The notes under the pieces are model-generated. The model was given only the letters and a program-made list of their open reading frames with translations, did no database searches and was not told the origin of the DNA. Both the position numbers and the translations under genes were made by a program. Shown here in pieces: positions 16,752-24,759 of a stretch of 48,219 nt of DNA; positions within the stretch are counted from its first letter, which is position 1, and each line of letters starts with the position of its first letter. Source of the DNA: Thermoprotei archaeon (GTDB taxonomy: Archaea > Thermoproteota > Thermoprotei > QMSL01); contig QMSP01000012.1 of assembly GCA_003650925.1 (NCBI GenBank), positions 1 to 48,219 of the forward strand, read 5' to 3'.

Positions 16752-17573
16752 CTAGCCTTCTATCAATCGCTTGGGATTTTCGACAGCCATTGTATAGATC
16801 TCCTCAACTGTGAAGCCAGCTTCAAGTAGCATCATGAGACCTTTATCCCAGACCTCATCTAGCGGAGTACATGTGAACTCAGCGGAACTGGTAATTATAC
16901 AGTACTCTACTCCCACTTCTCTAATGGCAGAGACTACTTGCTCTCTTAACTCCTTCTCCTTGATGAAGAGTTCAAGGGGATACTCAAAGAACACATCTCT
17001 CCCAACGAGCTTCTTCTGTTGCTTGATGGTCATGAAGGTGGGCCCCCACGTTACATGAGAGATGAAGATTCTATTTACACCTAAACTTCTTGCCTCATCG
17101 AGCAATACATTGACTTCGCCAGGGGAGAGATGCCCTGTCCCGAGCACGGCATGATGATCAGCAATAAGGCTAAGTATCTCCTCGACTTCAAGAAGAACCT
17201 CCCCTCGGGGGTTGAAAATGGTGAGACCCCCGCTCTGTCCCTGATAGCGCCTATGGTTCCAAGCATCAAGAGTGGGCATCCATATGACCTTAGCACCTTC
17301 CTTTAGAGCCTTCTCAACAGCCTTTACGTTAATACCACCTATAGACTCGTTTAGCACTAAGCTGCCATGCACCTTCATATCACATATTTCACTAAGGAGC
17401 TGTGCTAAAAGGACAGTAGGAAAAGAAGGGCTCTTCAGAACAGCTCCTCCTGGGCAAGTTCTCCTTAGCTTCATAGTCAGGTCCTTCACATATTTAGCTC
17501 TCCATGAGGGCTCATCATGAGGTATGTGGACGTGAAGATCAATTATGCTCTCTCTTATGCGCTCGATCCTCAT
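16752..17573 (-). CDS. amidohydrolase-like TIM-barrel protein (DUF6282-type)
   Basis: About 273 residues. IIDLHVHIPHDEPS at the N-terminus supplies the HxH metal motif at the end of strand 1. Further metal-region patterns are SLVLNESIGGIN, AKVIWMPTLDAWNHR, AVLGTGHLSPGE and IFISHVTWGPTFM (with His), then CIITSSAEFTCTP near the end. This order fits metal-dependent hydrolases of the amidohydrolase superfamily; some members are annotated as DUF6282. The substrate is unknown. ATG at 17573 is preferred to a TTG 3 nt upstream. A CTAAAATAC element (about 17599-17607, minus strand) is placed as its TATA. It lies divergently from the PfkB kinase and may share its pathway. Confidence 0.7.
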   Translation of the reverse strand: MRIERIRESIIDLHVHIPHDEPSWRAKYVKDLTMKLRRTCPGGAVLKSPSFPTVLLAQLLSEICDMKVHGSLVLNESIGGINVKAVEKALKEGAKVIWMPTLDAWNHRRYQGQSGGLTIFNPRGEVLLEVEEILSLIADHHAVLGTGHLSPGEVNVLLDEARSLGVNRIFISHVTWGPTFMTIKQQKKLVGRDVFFEYPLELFIKEKELREQVVSAIREVGVEYCIITSSAEFTCTPLDEVWDKGLMMLLEAGFTVEEIYTMAVENPKRLIEG

Positions 17574-17611
17574 CAAGGTATAAATACTAGCTTGAGTATT
17601 TTAGAGTTCGC

Positions 17612-17676
17612 TGCGGATGATGAGTGAGCTCCGCTTGGATTAGTGACGAAATATCCTTTAATCCTTCTCTGACGTA
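17612..17676 (+). ncRNA. candidate C/D box guide sRNA in the pfkB leader region
   Basis: A perfect C box ATGATGA (17617-17623) and D box CTGA (17669-17672) are flanked by TGCG (17612-17615) and CGTA (17673-17676). These pair in the exact kink-turn register, leaving a 3-nt loop. A C'-like GTGACGA lies at 17643-17649, but the D' box is very poor. The region also holds a GCGGA/TCCGC hairpin. It sits just upstream of pfkB and divergent from the amidohydrolase. Plausible but unproven. Confidence 0.32.
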
Positions 17677-17691
17677 TATCACAAGGGGAAT

Positions 17692-18642
17692 ATGGGCCTA
17701 GATCTGGTCTCCATGGGCGAAATCATAGTTGACTTCATACCGATAAATGACATGACTTATCAGGCATGTTTTGGAGGAGCACCTATGAACTGTGCTATAG
17801 CATGTTCAAGACTAGGCTTGAAGGTAGGAGTCATAACCTCTATAGGAGAGGATGCCTTTGGAAGATTTCTTCTAGAGACCCTTAAGGCTCATGGAGTAGA
17901 CACAAGGAGGGTAAGAGTAGCTAAAGGCAGAAGAACTACTCTAGCCTTTGTTGTAAAATTGCCTGAAGGTGAAAGAGAGTTCTTCTTCTATAGAAGACCT
18001 TGGTCAGTAACAGCAGATACTGAGCTTGCGCTGGGTGGTGAAGATCGAGAGTACATATTGTCCTCAAAGATTTTACACATATCAGGCTTTGCTCTATCTC
18101 AAGAGCCTGCCAGATCAGAGATATTCAAGGCCCTTGACTGGGCCATGGAGGGCGATGTTAAGGTATCACTAGACCCTACCTTCAGGCCTGATGTGTGGAG
18201 GAGTATTGATGAGGCTAGAAAGGTATATGCAAAGGTTTTAGGCAAAGTCAACCTATTGCTGGCCACCTTGAGAGAATGCGAGGTTCTATTTAAAGTCAAG
18301 AAGGTCAAGGAGATTCTAAATGAGGTTGCTAATGTAGGCATCGAACTATTTGGCCTGAAAATGGGAGCCAAAGGTGCTCTGCTCTATGATGGAGAGAAGG
18401 CCGTGTTCATGGAGCCCTACCAAGTTGAGGTAAAGGATACCGTGGGTGCAGGAGATGCTTGGAATGCGGGCATCATATATGGATACTTAAGGAAGCTCGA
18501 TCTGGAGGATATGCTGAGACTTGCTAATGCCGTTGCAGCGATAAAGTGTATGCATGTAGGAGCCATTACAGGGCTGCCTACGATAGAGGAGGTGGAAAGG
18601 TTCATCAAGAGCAGAGCTCGTCCCAGCACTAGAGTTCTCTGA
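17692..18642 (+). CDS. PfkB-family carbohydrate kinase
   Basis: A 316-residue ribokinase-fold enzyme. Visible elements are the N-terminal DLVSMGEIIVDFIP, the substrate lid region CFGGAPMNCAIACSRLGLKV (signature 1) and the C-terminal KDTVGAGDAWNAGI, which carries the anion hole and catalytic Asp (signature 2). It phosphorylates a sugar or sugar acid with ATP; candidates are fructose, 2-keto-3-deoxygluconate or a nucleoside. The length and GGAPMN favour the fructokinase/KDG kinase side, but the residues do not decide it. GGGG lies a few bases before the ATG. The aldolase operon 3 kb downstream could use its product. Confidence 0.85.
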   Translation: MGLDLVSMGEIIVDFIPINDMTYQACFGGAPMNCAIACSRLGLKVGVITSIGEDAFGRFLLETLKAHGVDTRRVRVAKGRRTTLAFVVKLPEGEREFFFYRRPWSVTADTELALGGEDREYILSSKILHISGFALSQEPARSEIFKALDWAMEGDVKVSLDPTFRPDVWRSIDEARKVYAKVLGKVNLLLATLRECEVLFKVKKVKEILNEVANVGIELFGLKMGAKGALLYDGEKAVFMEPYQVEVKDTVGAGDAWNAGIIYGYLRKLDLEDMLRLANAVAAIKCMHVGAITGLPTIEEVERFIKSRARPSTRVL

Positions 18643-18778
18643 GTAGAATGCCAAACTTATAGTCCTAAGAGGACAGGAAGTTCGACAAGGGAAGAGAAGA
18701 CGAGGGGTCAAGCTCCAGATGAAGATGAAATTGTCCTTCGCCCATAATTTTAATAATAAACAAGGATTGTAAAGTTTA

Positions 18779-18890
18779 TGGTGCGGGGGCGGGGATTTGA
18801 ACCCCGGACGGGGCTGCCCCCACCGGATCTTGATTCCGGAGGCCTAGAGAGGCCTGTCCGGCCCCTTCGTCCTGGCTCGGGCACCCCCGC
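18779..18890 (-). tRNA. tRNA-Leu(CAA) with a 22-nt non-canonical intron
   Basis: The acceptor stem GCGGGGG/CCCCCGC (18884-18890 with 18783-18789), discriminator A and an encoded CCA (18779-18781) are all visible. So are a D-arm, a long type II variable arm and a T-arm with TTCAAAT. The anticodon CAA is at 18830-18832. The 22 bases 18834-18855 must be removed to give a normal 7-nt loop (CTCAAGA); they lie between positions 32 and 33, not the usual 37/38. CCGG on the exon side can pair with CCGG in the intron to give a relaxed bulge-helix motif, and AGGCC/GGCCT forms the intron hairpin. Confidence 0.9.
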
Positions 18891-18923
18891 ATGGGCCAAT
18901 ATTATACCTGCTCCATGTTCTTA

Positions 18924-19613
18924 TTAAGTTTCTGCCAAGATAAGCGTTCCTACATGTTCTCCTAGTACTAGCTTCTTGATGTTATCAACCTCCATGCCAT
19001 TCAGAACCACAGTCTTAATCCTTGATCTCTCTATTATGCCTAAGGAGACCTCATCGAATAGAGGATACGTTCCAGCGTAGCTCTTTGTTCTTAAAAGCTG
19101 ACGTAGCTTGTCCACGCTTATGACCTCTATGAGCCTAGCATTGGGATTCCTCTTTGGATCATCTGTGTACACACCATCAACATCTGTGGCGTTGATGAGA
19201 TAATCAGCCTTGACTAGCTCAGCTATTAATGCAGCAACTGCCATGGTTGATTGACCAGGCACAAGCCCTCCACATACAATGACCTTGCCAGTATTGAGGG
19301 CCTGTGATAGTTCCCTAAAGCTAGTTGGAATAGGCAAGTGAGCTATAGGCTTCAGACGAATAGCCAGGAGGTAAGCATTCAGCTGAGAGACTAAAATTCC
19401 TATATGGTCTAGTTCGGCTTGTGTAGCAGAAGGAGTCTTAGCAGCCTCGATATATGCTCTTGCAGGAGTTCCTCCTCCTACAACGACGTGTATGTCAATG
19501 CTCTTCTCTTTGAGTTCCCTTACTAGATTAGCATAACTATCAAGGAGTTCCACGTTAGGACTCATGTTATCTCTGAAGAGTACATGCCCGCCTATTTTAA
19601 GCACAAGCCTCAT
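18924..19613 (-). CDS. pyrH: UMP kinase (archaeal type)
   Basis: A 229-residue amino-acid-kinase-fold enzyme that converts UMP to UDP with ATP in pyrimidine nucleotide synthesis. Archaeal hallmarks are the short N-terminus RLVLKIGGHVLF, the glycine loop HVVVGGGTPARAYIEAAK, CGGLVPGQSTMAVAALIAEL (about 114-133), and NATDVDGVYTDDPKRNPNAR (about 140-159), which binds nucleotide. No transferred or missing key residues are seen. It starts with ATG at 19613 and is divergent from aRF1 across a shared TATATA region. Confidence 0.92.
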   Translation of the reverse strand: MRLVLKIGGHVLFRDNMSPNVELLDSYANLVRELKEKSIDIHVVVGGGTPARAYIEAAKTPSATQAELDHIGILVSQLNAYLLAIRLKPIAHLPIPTSFRELSQALNTGKVIVCGGLVPGQSTMAVAALIAELVKADYLINATDVDGVYTDDPKRNPNARLIEVISVDKLRQLLRTKSYAGTYPLFDEVSLGIIERSRIKTVVLNGMEVDNIKKLVLGEHVGTLILAET

Positions 19614-19642
19614 TCTTCACGCCAAGCATAAACTTATCTAGG

Positions 19643-19656
19643 AGCATATATAACTC
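19643..19656. promoter_or_regulatory. shared TATA region between pyrH and the aRF1 gene
   Basis: GCATATATAACTCT carries a near-palindromic TATATA. It is about 28 nt upstream of the aRF1 ATG at 19675 (leaderless start expected) and about 33 nt upstream of the pyrH ATG at 19613, so it suits both directions. Confidence 0.5.
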
Positions 19657-19674
19657 TCGTGTACGGTGGATGCA

Positions 19675-20922
19675 ATGAGTAAAATGAGTGACCTTGAGAG
19701 ATTCAGACTGGATAGGCTGATAAAGGAGCTCAAGTCCAAGAAAGGGAGAGGTACCGAGCTCGTCACACTCTATATACCAGCTGGTAAAAGGCTCGATGAA
19801 GTTGTGAGCATGCTTAGGCAAGAATATGCTCAAGCCTCCAACATAAAGGACAGAACCACAAGACATCACGTGTTAGATGCCCTCACGACCATAATGCAAC
19901 GCCTTAAAATGCTTGGTCCTAAAGCACCTCCTAATGGACTTGTCGTCTTCTGCGGTTATGTCGACATAGGCATACCTGGTCGTGAGGAGTTGGAGATTCA
20001 CCTCCTAGAGCCTCCAGAGCCAGTAAAGACTTGGCTCTATAGATGTGACTCACGATTCTATACGGAGATATTGGAAGACATGATTCGAGAGAAGGATGTG
20101 TATGGGCTGCTTGTCATAGACAGAAGTGAGGCTACCTTTGCCATACTCAGAGGCACTAATATCGAGATAGTCGAGTCCATAACGTCTGGCGTTCCAAGTA
20201 AACACCACAAAGGAGGACAGTCAGCTAGAAGATTTCAGAGGATCATAGAGCAACTAGCCCACGAGTACTATAAGAGGGTAGGGGAGTATGCAAAGAGGAT
20301 ATTCCTCACCGTCCCTGAACTAAAGGGGATTGTGATAGGAGGGCCAGGTCCTACCAAGAATGAGTTCTTTGAGGGAGATTACCTCGACTATAGGCTAAAG
20401 GGTAAGGTGTTAGGTCTTGTTGACATAGGCTACTCAGGTGAGGAAGGCATCTACGAGCTTGTGAAGAGAGCTGATTCACTGCTTAGAGATGCTAGATATG
20501 TCAGGGAGAGAGCTATCATGCAAAGGTTTCTTGACTACCTGGCGAGAAGAAGTGAGCTTGTAGCTTATGGTGAGAAGGAAGTAAGAGAAATGATCAGGCT
20601 TGGTGCTGTAGAGGTTTTGATGTTATCAGAGGCTCTCAGTGACAAGATAGTGAAGGCGGAGTGTACTAGTTGCAGGAAAAGATTTAAGGCCAGAGTTAGA
20701 AGTGAGAAGGAAAAGTATGAGCTTAGATGTCCACACTGTAAGGGACCTGTAAAAGTGCTTGAGGAGAGACTTCTGATAGAGGAGCTGATTGAGGAAGCTA
20801 CCAAGATGGGAGCCAGAGTTGAGCTCATATCCCCCAACACTGAAGAAGGAGAGATGCTCATCAAGACCTTTGGCGGTATATGTGCTATACTACGTTTCAA
20901 TCCTAGATCCTCAAGATATTGA
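19675..20922 (+). CDS. prf1: peptide chain release factor aRF1
   Basis: About 415 residues; recognises all stop codons and triggers peptide release. Domain 1 carries the NIKS-like motif as NIKD (about 56-59), domain 2 has the catalytic GGQ in KGGQSARRF (about 180-182), and domain 3 has zinc-type cysteine pairs CTSC and CPHC near residues 320-345. Length is usual for archaea. Three possible starts (GTG 19666, ATG 19675, ATG 19684); ATG 19675 fits the TATA spacing and is also preceded by GGTG. The Ser-to-Asp change in NIKS may be a lineage feature. Confidence 0.93.
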   Translation: MSKMSDLERFRLDRLIKELKSKKGRGTELVTLYIPAGKRLDEVVSMLRQEYAQASNIKDRTTRHHVLDALTTIMQRLKMLGPKAPPNGLVVFCGYVDIGIPGREELEIHLLEPPEPVKTWLYRCDSRFYTEILEDMIREKDVYGLLVIDRSEATFAILRGTNIEIVESITSGVPSKHHKGGQSARRFQRIIEQLAHEYYKRVGEYAKRIFLTVPELKGIVIGGPGPTKNEFFEGDYLDYRLKGKVLGLVDIGYSGEEGIYELVKRADSLLRDARYVRERAIMQRFLDYLARRSELVAYGEKEVREMIRLGAVEVLMLSEALSDKIVKAECTSCRKRFKARVRSEKEKYELRCPHCKGPVKVLEERLLIEELIEEATKMGARVELISPNTEEGEMLIKTFGGICAILRFNPRSSRY

Positions 20923-20947
20923 CCAGGGTAAGAGTCATTAGGAAAAC

Positions 20948-20962
20948 TTCATAAAAGCTTTT
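20948..20962 (+). promoter_or_regulatory. probable TATA box of tRNA-Ala
   Basis: TTCATAAAAGCTTTT lies 23-37 nt upstream of the mature tRNA 5' end, the distance expected for an archaeal tRNA promoter with a leader of a few bases. Confidence 0.4.
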
Positions 20963-20984
20963 GGAGGAAATATCACTAAGAGAA

Positions 20985-21075
<91 letters not shown>

Positions 21076-21304
21076 TAAATCTCATAACCCTTGTTCATCT
21101 GCTTATTAGCCGTCAACCCAAGGTCTTTACTTCATCCTCATCAACACCAGCCAAGGCTTACAGTCTACAGTATGATGGGCCTTAAATGACCTAAGAAAGT
21201 ATCAATGGTCTTGATTAGCAGGTGCTGATGTATCTTCGATCTATGATGTAGCTTTAGGAATATATAGTCTGAGATTAGACCATAATATTGCATGAGGTGA
21301 AGAT

Positions 21305-22207
21305 ATGGAATTTGAAGTCATAAAAAGGATCCATGGGGTCATACCAGCAGTCTTCACTCCTTTCAAGAATGACTCAATCTGGGAGGAAGTGTTGAAAGAG
21401 CATGTGGAGTACCTCATCAAGGCAGGTGTTCATGGCCTTTATGTATGTGGCTCAGCAGGCATGGGACCTCTAATGAGCTATGAAGAGAGAGTGAAGGTTC
21501 TTGATAGCGTCATGGAAGTAGCTAGAGGAAAGGTTCTCATAATACCACAGGTAGGCAGCATAGTCATGAGGGATGTGCTTGAGTTCGCTAAGTACTGTAG
21601 CAAGAAGGGTGTGGAGGTTCTCTCCGCCATAACTCCCTACTACTATCATAGAGTAGACTATAAAGCTCTAATCAAGTATTATAGCAGAATACATGAAGTC
21701 TCTCAGCTGCCTCTGATGCTGTATAATCTGCCATCTGCTACAGGCATAAACCTGTCTCCTGACGTGGTTAGTAGGATGATTGAAGAGCTTCCATTCATAG
21801 TAGGGATAAAGGATAGCTCAGGAAACATTGCACAGCTGACTGAGTACTTGATGAGGACTGAAGGCAAGGAGTTCGCAGTCATATGCGGCTCAGATTCCAT
21901 AATCTTCCCTGCCTTGGTCATAGGAGCTAGGGGAGTTATCTCAGGAATGGCTAATGTCTTCCCAGAACTCCTTGTTGAGCTCTACAACGCATGTATGGCC
22001 AAGGATTATGATAAAGCTCGTAAACTTCAGTTCAAGATACTGAGACTACGCAGCATCCTTAGGAGATATACACATTGGACAACATACTATGAGGCTATAA
22101 AGCTACTTGGTAGAAGATTTGGTACAGTAAGGTTTCCTCTAAGAGAGAGCTTGGATAAGGAGGAGCTTGAAGAACTTAAGAGAGACCTTGGAGACGTGCT
22201 CGGCTAG
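21305..22207 (+). CDS. DapA/KDG-aldolase family lyase
   Basis: A 300-residue class I TIM-barrel aldolase. The Schiff-base lysine is K169 in GIKDSSGN, the catalytic tyrosine Y140 in LYNLPSATG, and the carboxylate-binding loop GSAGMGPLMSYEER follows strand 2. The GSAG sequence in place of the GTTGE of true dihydrodipicolinate synthase, and the sugar-kinase neighbours, favour an aldolase for 2-keto-3-deoxy sugar acids or a related substrate. First gene of a four-gene operon; GAGGTGA precedes the ATG. The promoter may be GGAATATATAG (about 21255-21265), giving a leader of about 20 nt. Confidence 0.85.
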   Translation: MEFEVIKRIHGVIPAVFTPFKNDSIWEEVLKEHVEYLIKAGVHGLYVCGSAGMGPLMSYEERVKVLDSVMEVARGKVLIIPQVGSIVMRDVLEFAKYCSKKGVEVLSAITPYYYHRVDYKALIKYYSRIHEVSQLPLMLYNLPSATGINLSPDVVSRMIEELPFIVGIKDSSGNIAQLTEYLMRTEGKEFAVICGSDSIIFPALVIGARGVISGMANVFPELLVELYNACMAKDYDKARKLQFKILRLRSILRRYTHWTTYYEAIKLLGRRFGTVRFPLRESLDKEELEELKRDLGDVLG

Positions 22208-22216
22208 GGTGATAGA

Positions 22217-23221
22217 GTGAGATACCGCATAGCCATAGTCAACTCAAAAACTTTTGGAGTATATACTGATGCTGTAGATAGGCTTAGGAGGATAGGCCAT
22301 GTTGTCAGAATGGAGGTACCAAAAGATATTGATGGCAAGCTCCTAGCAGAGAAACTGAGGGGCTTCCACTTTGTAGTGGCTAGCGTCACCCCTAAATACA
22401 ATAGAGAATTCTTCAATTTTAATGATGACGTAGTCCTCATAGCTAGGCATGGCATAGGATACGATAACATAGATGTGAAAGCGGCTACGGAGGCAGGTGT
22501 GGTTGTTACAAGAGTGCCTGGCTACTATGAGAGGGAAGCTGTTGCTGAACACACGATAGGACTCCTCCTAGCAGCCATCAGGAGGATACCTCAAGCCTAC
22601 TTCGCTGTTAAGAAGGGAAGGTGGAAGGATAGAGGTAAGTTCATAAGTTTTGAGCTAAAAAACAGCACAATAGGAGTCATAGGATGTGGCAACATAGGCA
22701 GTAGAGTTGTAGAGCTCTTAAGAGCCCTAGGTGCTCACATCCTAGTCTATGATCCATATGTCCCGAAGGAGAGAGTGCGCAGTCTGGGGGCAGAGCCTGT
22801 TGACTTCGATACCTTGCTTAGGAAATCAGATGCCATAACAATACATGCTGTACTGACCGAGGAGACATATCATATGCTGAATCAAGAGGCTTTCAAGAAG
22901 ATGAAAAGAGGGGTAGTCATAGTTAACACTGCGAGAGGTGAGATCATAGACACTAGAGCTCTAGTGCAAGCTATTGAGGAAGGCATAGTTGGTGCTGTAG
23001 CCCTAGATGTAGTAGAGGGGGAGCCCATAGATGAAAAACATGAACTCCTCAAATATGACAACGTCATAATAACACCGCACATAGCTGCCTTTACCTATCA
23101 AGCCCTGAGGGGCATGGATGATGCAGTGGTTAAGGCGATACTGGACATTATTGAGGGCAGACATCCAGAGGGGACTGTTAATGAGGAAGTCTTCAAGAGA
23201 GGAGTTAGAAAGCTTCCATGA
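22217..23221 (+). CDS. D-isomer-specific 2-hydroxyacid dehydrogenase
   Basis: 334 residues. NAD(P)-binding GVIGCGNIGSRVVELLRALG (about 154-173), the catalytic Arg in VNTARGEIIDTRAL, the Glu in GEPIDEKHE and the His in ITPHIAAFT are all present, so the enzyme should be active. Family members reduce 2-keto acids such as glyoxylate, hydroxypyruvate or phosphoglycerate precursors. In this operon it could reduce the keto acid made by the adjacent aldolase, or feed it. GTG start at 22217, nine bases after the aldolase stop, with GGGTGAT upstream. Confidence 0.88.
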   Translation: MRYRIAIVNSKTFGVYTDAVDRLRRIGHVVRMEVPKDIDGKLLAEKLRGFHFVVASVTPKYNREFFNFNDDVVLIARHGIGYDNIDVKAATEAGVVVTRVPGYYEREAVAEHTIGLLLAAIRRIPQAYFAVKKGRWKDRGKFISFELKNSTIGVIGCGNIGSRVVELLRALGAHILVYDPYVPKERVRSLGAEPVDFDTLLRKSDAITIHAVLTEETYHMLNQEAFKKMKRGVVIVNTARGEIIDTRALVQAIEEGIVGAVALDVVEGEPIDEKHELLKYDNVIITPHIAAFTYQALRGMDDAVVKAILDIIEGRHPEGTVNEEVFKRGVRKLP

Positions 23222-23240
23222 AGGAAGACATGAGGCGCTG

Positions 23241-24755
23241 GTGCTCACTCTTGACGTAGGCACTACAGTAGTGAAGGCTGGCTTAGTGGATGAGCAAGGA
23301 AGAGTCCTTAGAATTAGCTCAGAAGAAGTCAAGCTCCATAGTCCTGAGCCAGGGGCTGTTGAGCACAACCCTAGAGAGCTCTGGAACTGCGTTGTAAGGA
23401 ACATAAAGCACGTCATTAGAGGGTATGAGAACAGTATACATGCCATATCCATTTCATCATACCTCTTTGGGCTAGTAGTTGTAGACCATGAGGGGAAGGA
23501 GAGGACCAACATCATGACGTGGATGGATACACGATGTGCAGAAGCTCTGGAGGATGTTAGGAGGAGAGCTGATGTTAGTGAGCTCTACAGAAGAACAGGA
23601 TGCCCACCTCTTCATGTATACATGTTGCCCAAAATTATTTGGCTTAAGGCTAGAAGACCTGAGGTCTTCGGAGGAAGATACTATCTACTGAATAGTAAGG
23701 ACTATATAATTTCAAAGCTGCTTGGGACTCCATATACAGAATTCTCAACAGCTTCAGCCACTCAGATGCTGAACATCCACTCCCTTCGATGGGAGCCAAT
23801 GGCTCTTGAGCTGGCCGATGTAGACGAGAGAGTGTTTCCTAACTTGGTCGATAGTGATAAGATCCTAGATTACGTAAAAGATAATGTAGCTAAAGAGCTA
23901 GGGCTCAGAGACAAGCTACCCCTTGTGCCCAGCGTATATGATGGTGCAGCCTTTATCGTAGGCTTAGGAGGGCTTAAGGAAGACATTGCTTATACACACC
24001 TAGGCAGCAGCGCCATGGTTAGAGTCATCTCAAGGAGCCCTGTATTGGATAAAAGCGAGAGCATGAGGCTACAGACCTACTATCTCATGAGAGGACGTTG
24101 GGTGCCTGGCGGCGCTATAAACAATTCAGGCCTGACCTTGTTATGGGCCAGAGACAGCCTATGCCAAGTAGAGAAGGAGCTTGCTGAGCTTACAGGCATC
24201 AATGTATTTGAGATCATGGTGAAGATGGCTGAGAAAGTTCCTCCTGGAGCGGAGGGATTAATCTGCATTCCATTCTTTACAAGCGAGAGATTGACGTCGA
24301 TAAGAGGAAGAGCTGGAGCACTCATATGGGGTCTTACGCTAAAGCATACAAAGGCGCACATTCTAAGAGCCCTTATCGAGAGCACGGCATTCCTTCTTAA
24401 GATATTCAGCCTAGCACTGGAGGAGAATGGTCTGGAGTACAAGGAACTAAGAGTGGGAGGGGGAGGAGCTAAGTCAAGGCTGTGGCTTGAGATCATCGCT
24501 AATGTCCTCGGCAAGACTGTTAAAAGAGCTGAGCATATAGAGATGGGGCTCATTGGAGATGCTATGATAGCTTATGTAGCCCTTGGCTATTATAAGAGCT
24601 ATGAGGAGGTCTTCAGAAGCTTTAAGCTTACATTTGAAGAGATAAAGCCCAGCACGGAACTTATAAGGCGATATGAGGAAATATTTGACAGGTTCAATAA
24701 GGTACTTGGAGTAGTTGAGAGGATATATTCAAAGCTGGAGCCTTCAGGAGGTTAG
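23241..24755 (+). CDS. FGGY-family carbohydrate kinase, copy 1
   Basis: About 504 residues. Phosphate-1 motif TLDVGTTVVKAGLVDEQG at the N-terminus, the catalytic Asp probably in VYDGAAFIVG, and the adenosine-binding region RVGGGGAKSRLWLEI near residue 415. Related kinases act on xylulose, glycerol, gluconate and other polyols; the substrate here is unknown. GTG at 23241 is preferred: TGAGG sits five bases upstream and the protein then begins just before the first motif. Longer in-frame starts (ATG 23181) would overlap the dehydrogenase by 40 bases. Tandem paralogue of the next gene. Confidence 0.87.
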   Translation: MLTLDVGTTVVKAGLVDEQGRVLRISSEEVKLHSPEPGAVEHNPRELWNCVVRNIKHVIRGYENSIHAISISSYLFGLVVVDHEGKERTNIMTWMDTRCAEALEDVRRRADVSELYRRTGCPPLHVYMLPKIIWLKARRPEVFGGRYYLLNSKDYIISKLLGTPYTEFSTASATQMLNIHSLRWEPMALELADVDERVFPNLVDSDKILDYVKDNVAKELGLRDKLPLVPSVYDGAAFIVGLGGLKEDIAYTHLGSSAMVRVISRSPVLDKSESMRLQTYYLMRGRWVPGGAINNSGLTLLWARDSLCQVEKELAELTGINVFEIMVKMAEKVPPGAEGLICIPFFTSERLTSIRGRAGALIWGLTLKHTKAHILRALIESTAFLLKIFSLALEENGLEYKELRVGGGGAKSRLWLEIIANVLGKTVKRAEHIEMGLIGDAMIAYVALGYYKSYEEVFRSFKLTFEEIKPSTELIRRYEEIFDRFNKVLGVVERIYSKLEPSGG

Positions 24756-24759
24756 CGTA

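Noticed and set aside
18856-18861. Alternative reading of tRNA-Leu with the first CCGGA as unspliced anticodon stem
   Set aside because: It leaves 22 extra bases between D-arm and anticodon arm; removing them at 32/33 gives a normal tRNA-Leu.
21076-21304. A gene in the spacer between tRNA-Ala and the aldolase
   Set aside because: All frames are short or lack start signals; only the likely aldolase promoter and some weak TGATG-like words are visible.
23118-23240. Longer N-terminus for FGGY kinase 1
   Set aside because: It would lie inside the dehydrogenase gene. A GTG at 23241 with TGAGG upstream gives the normal family start.
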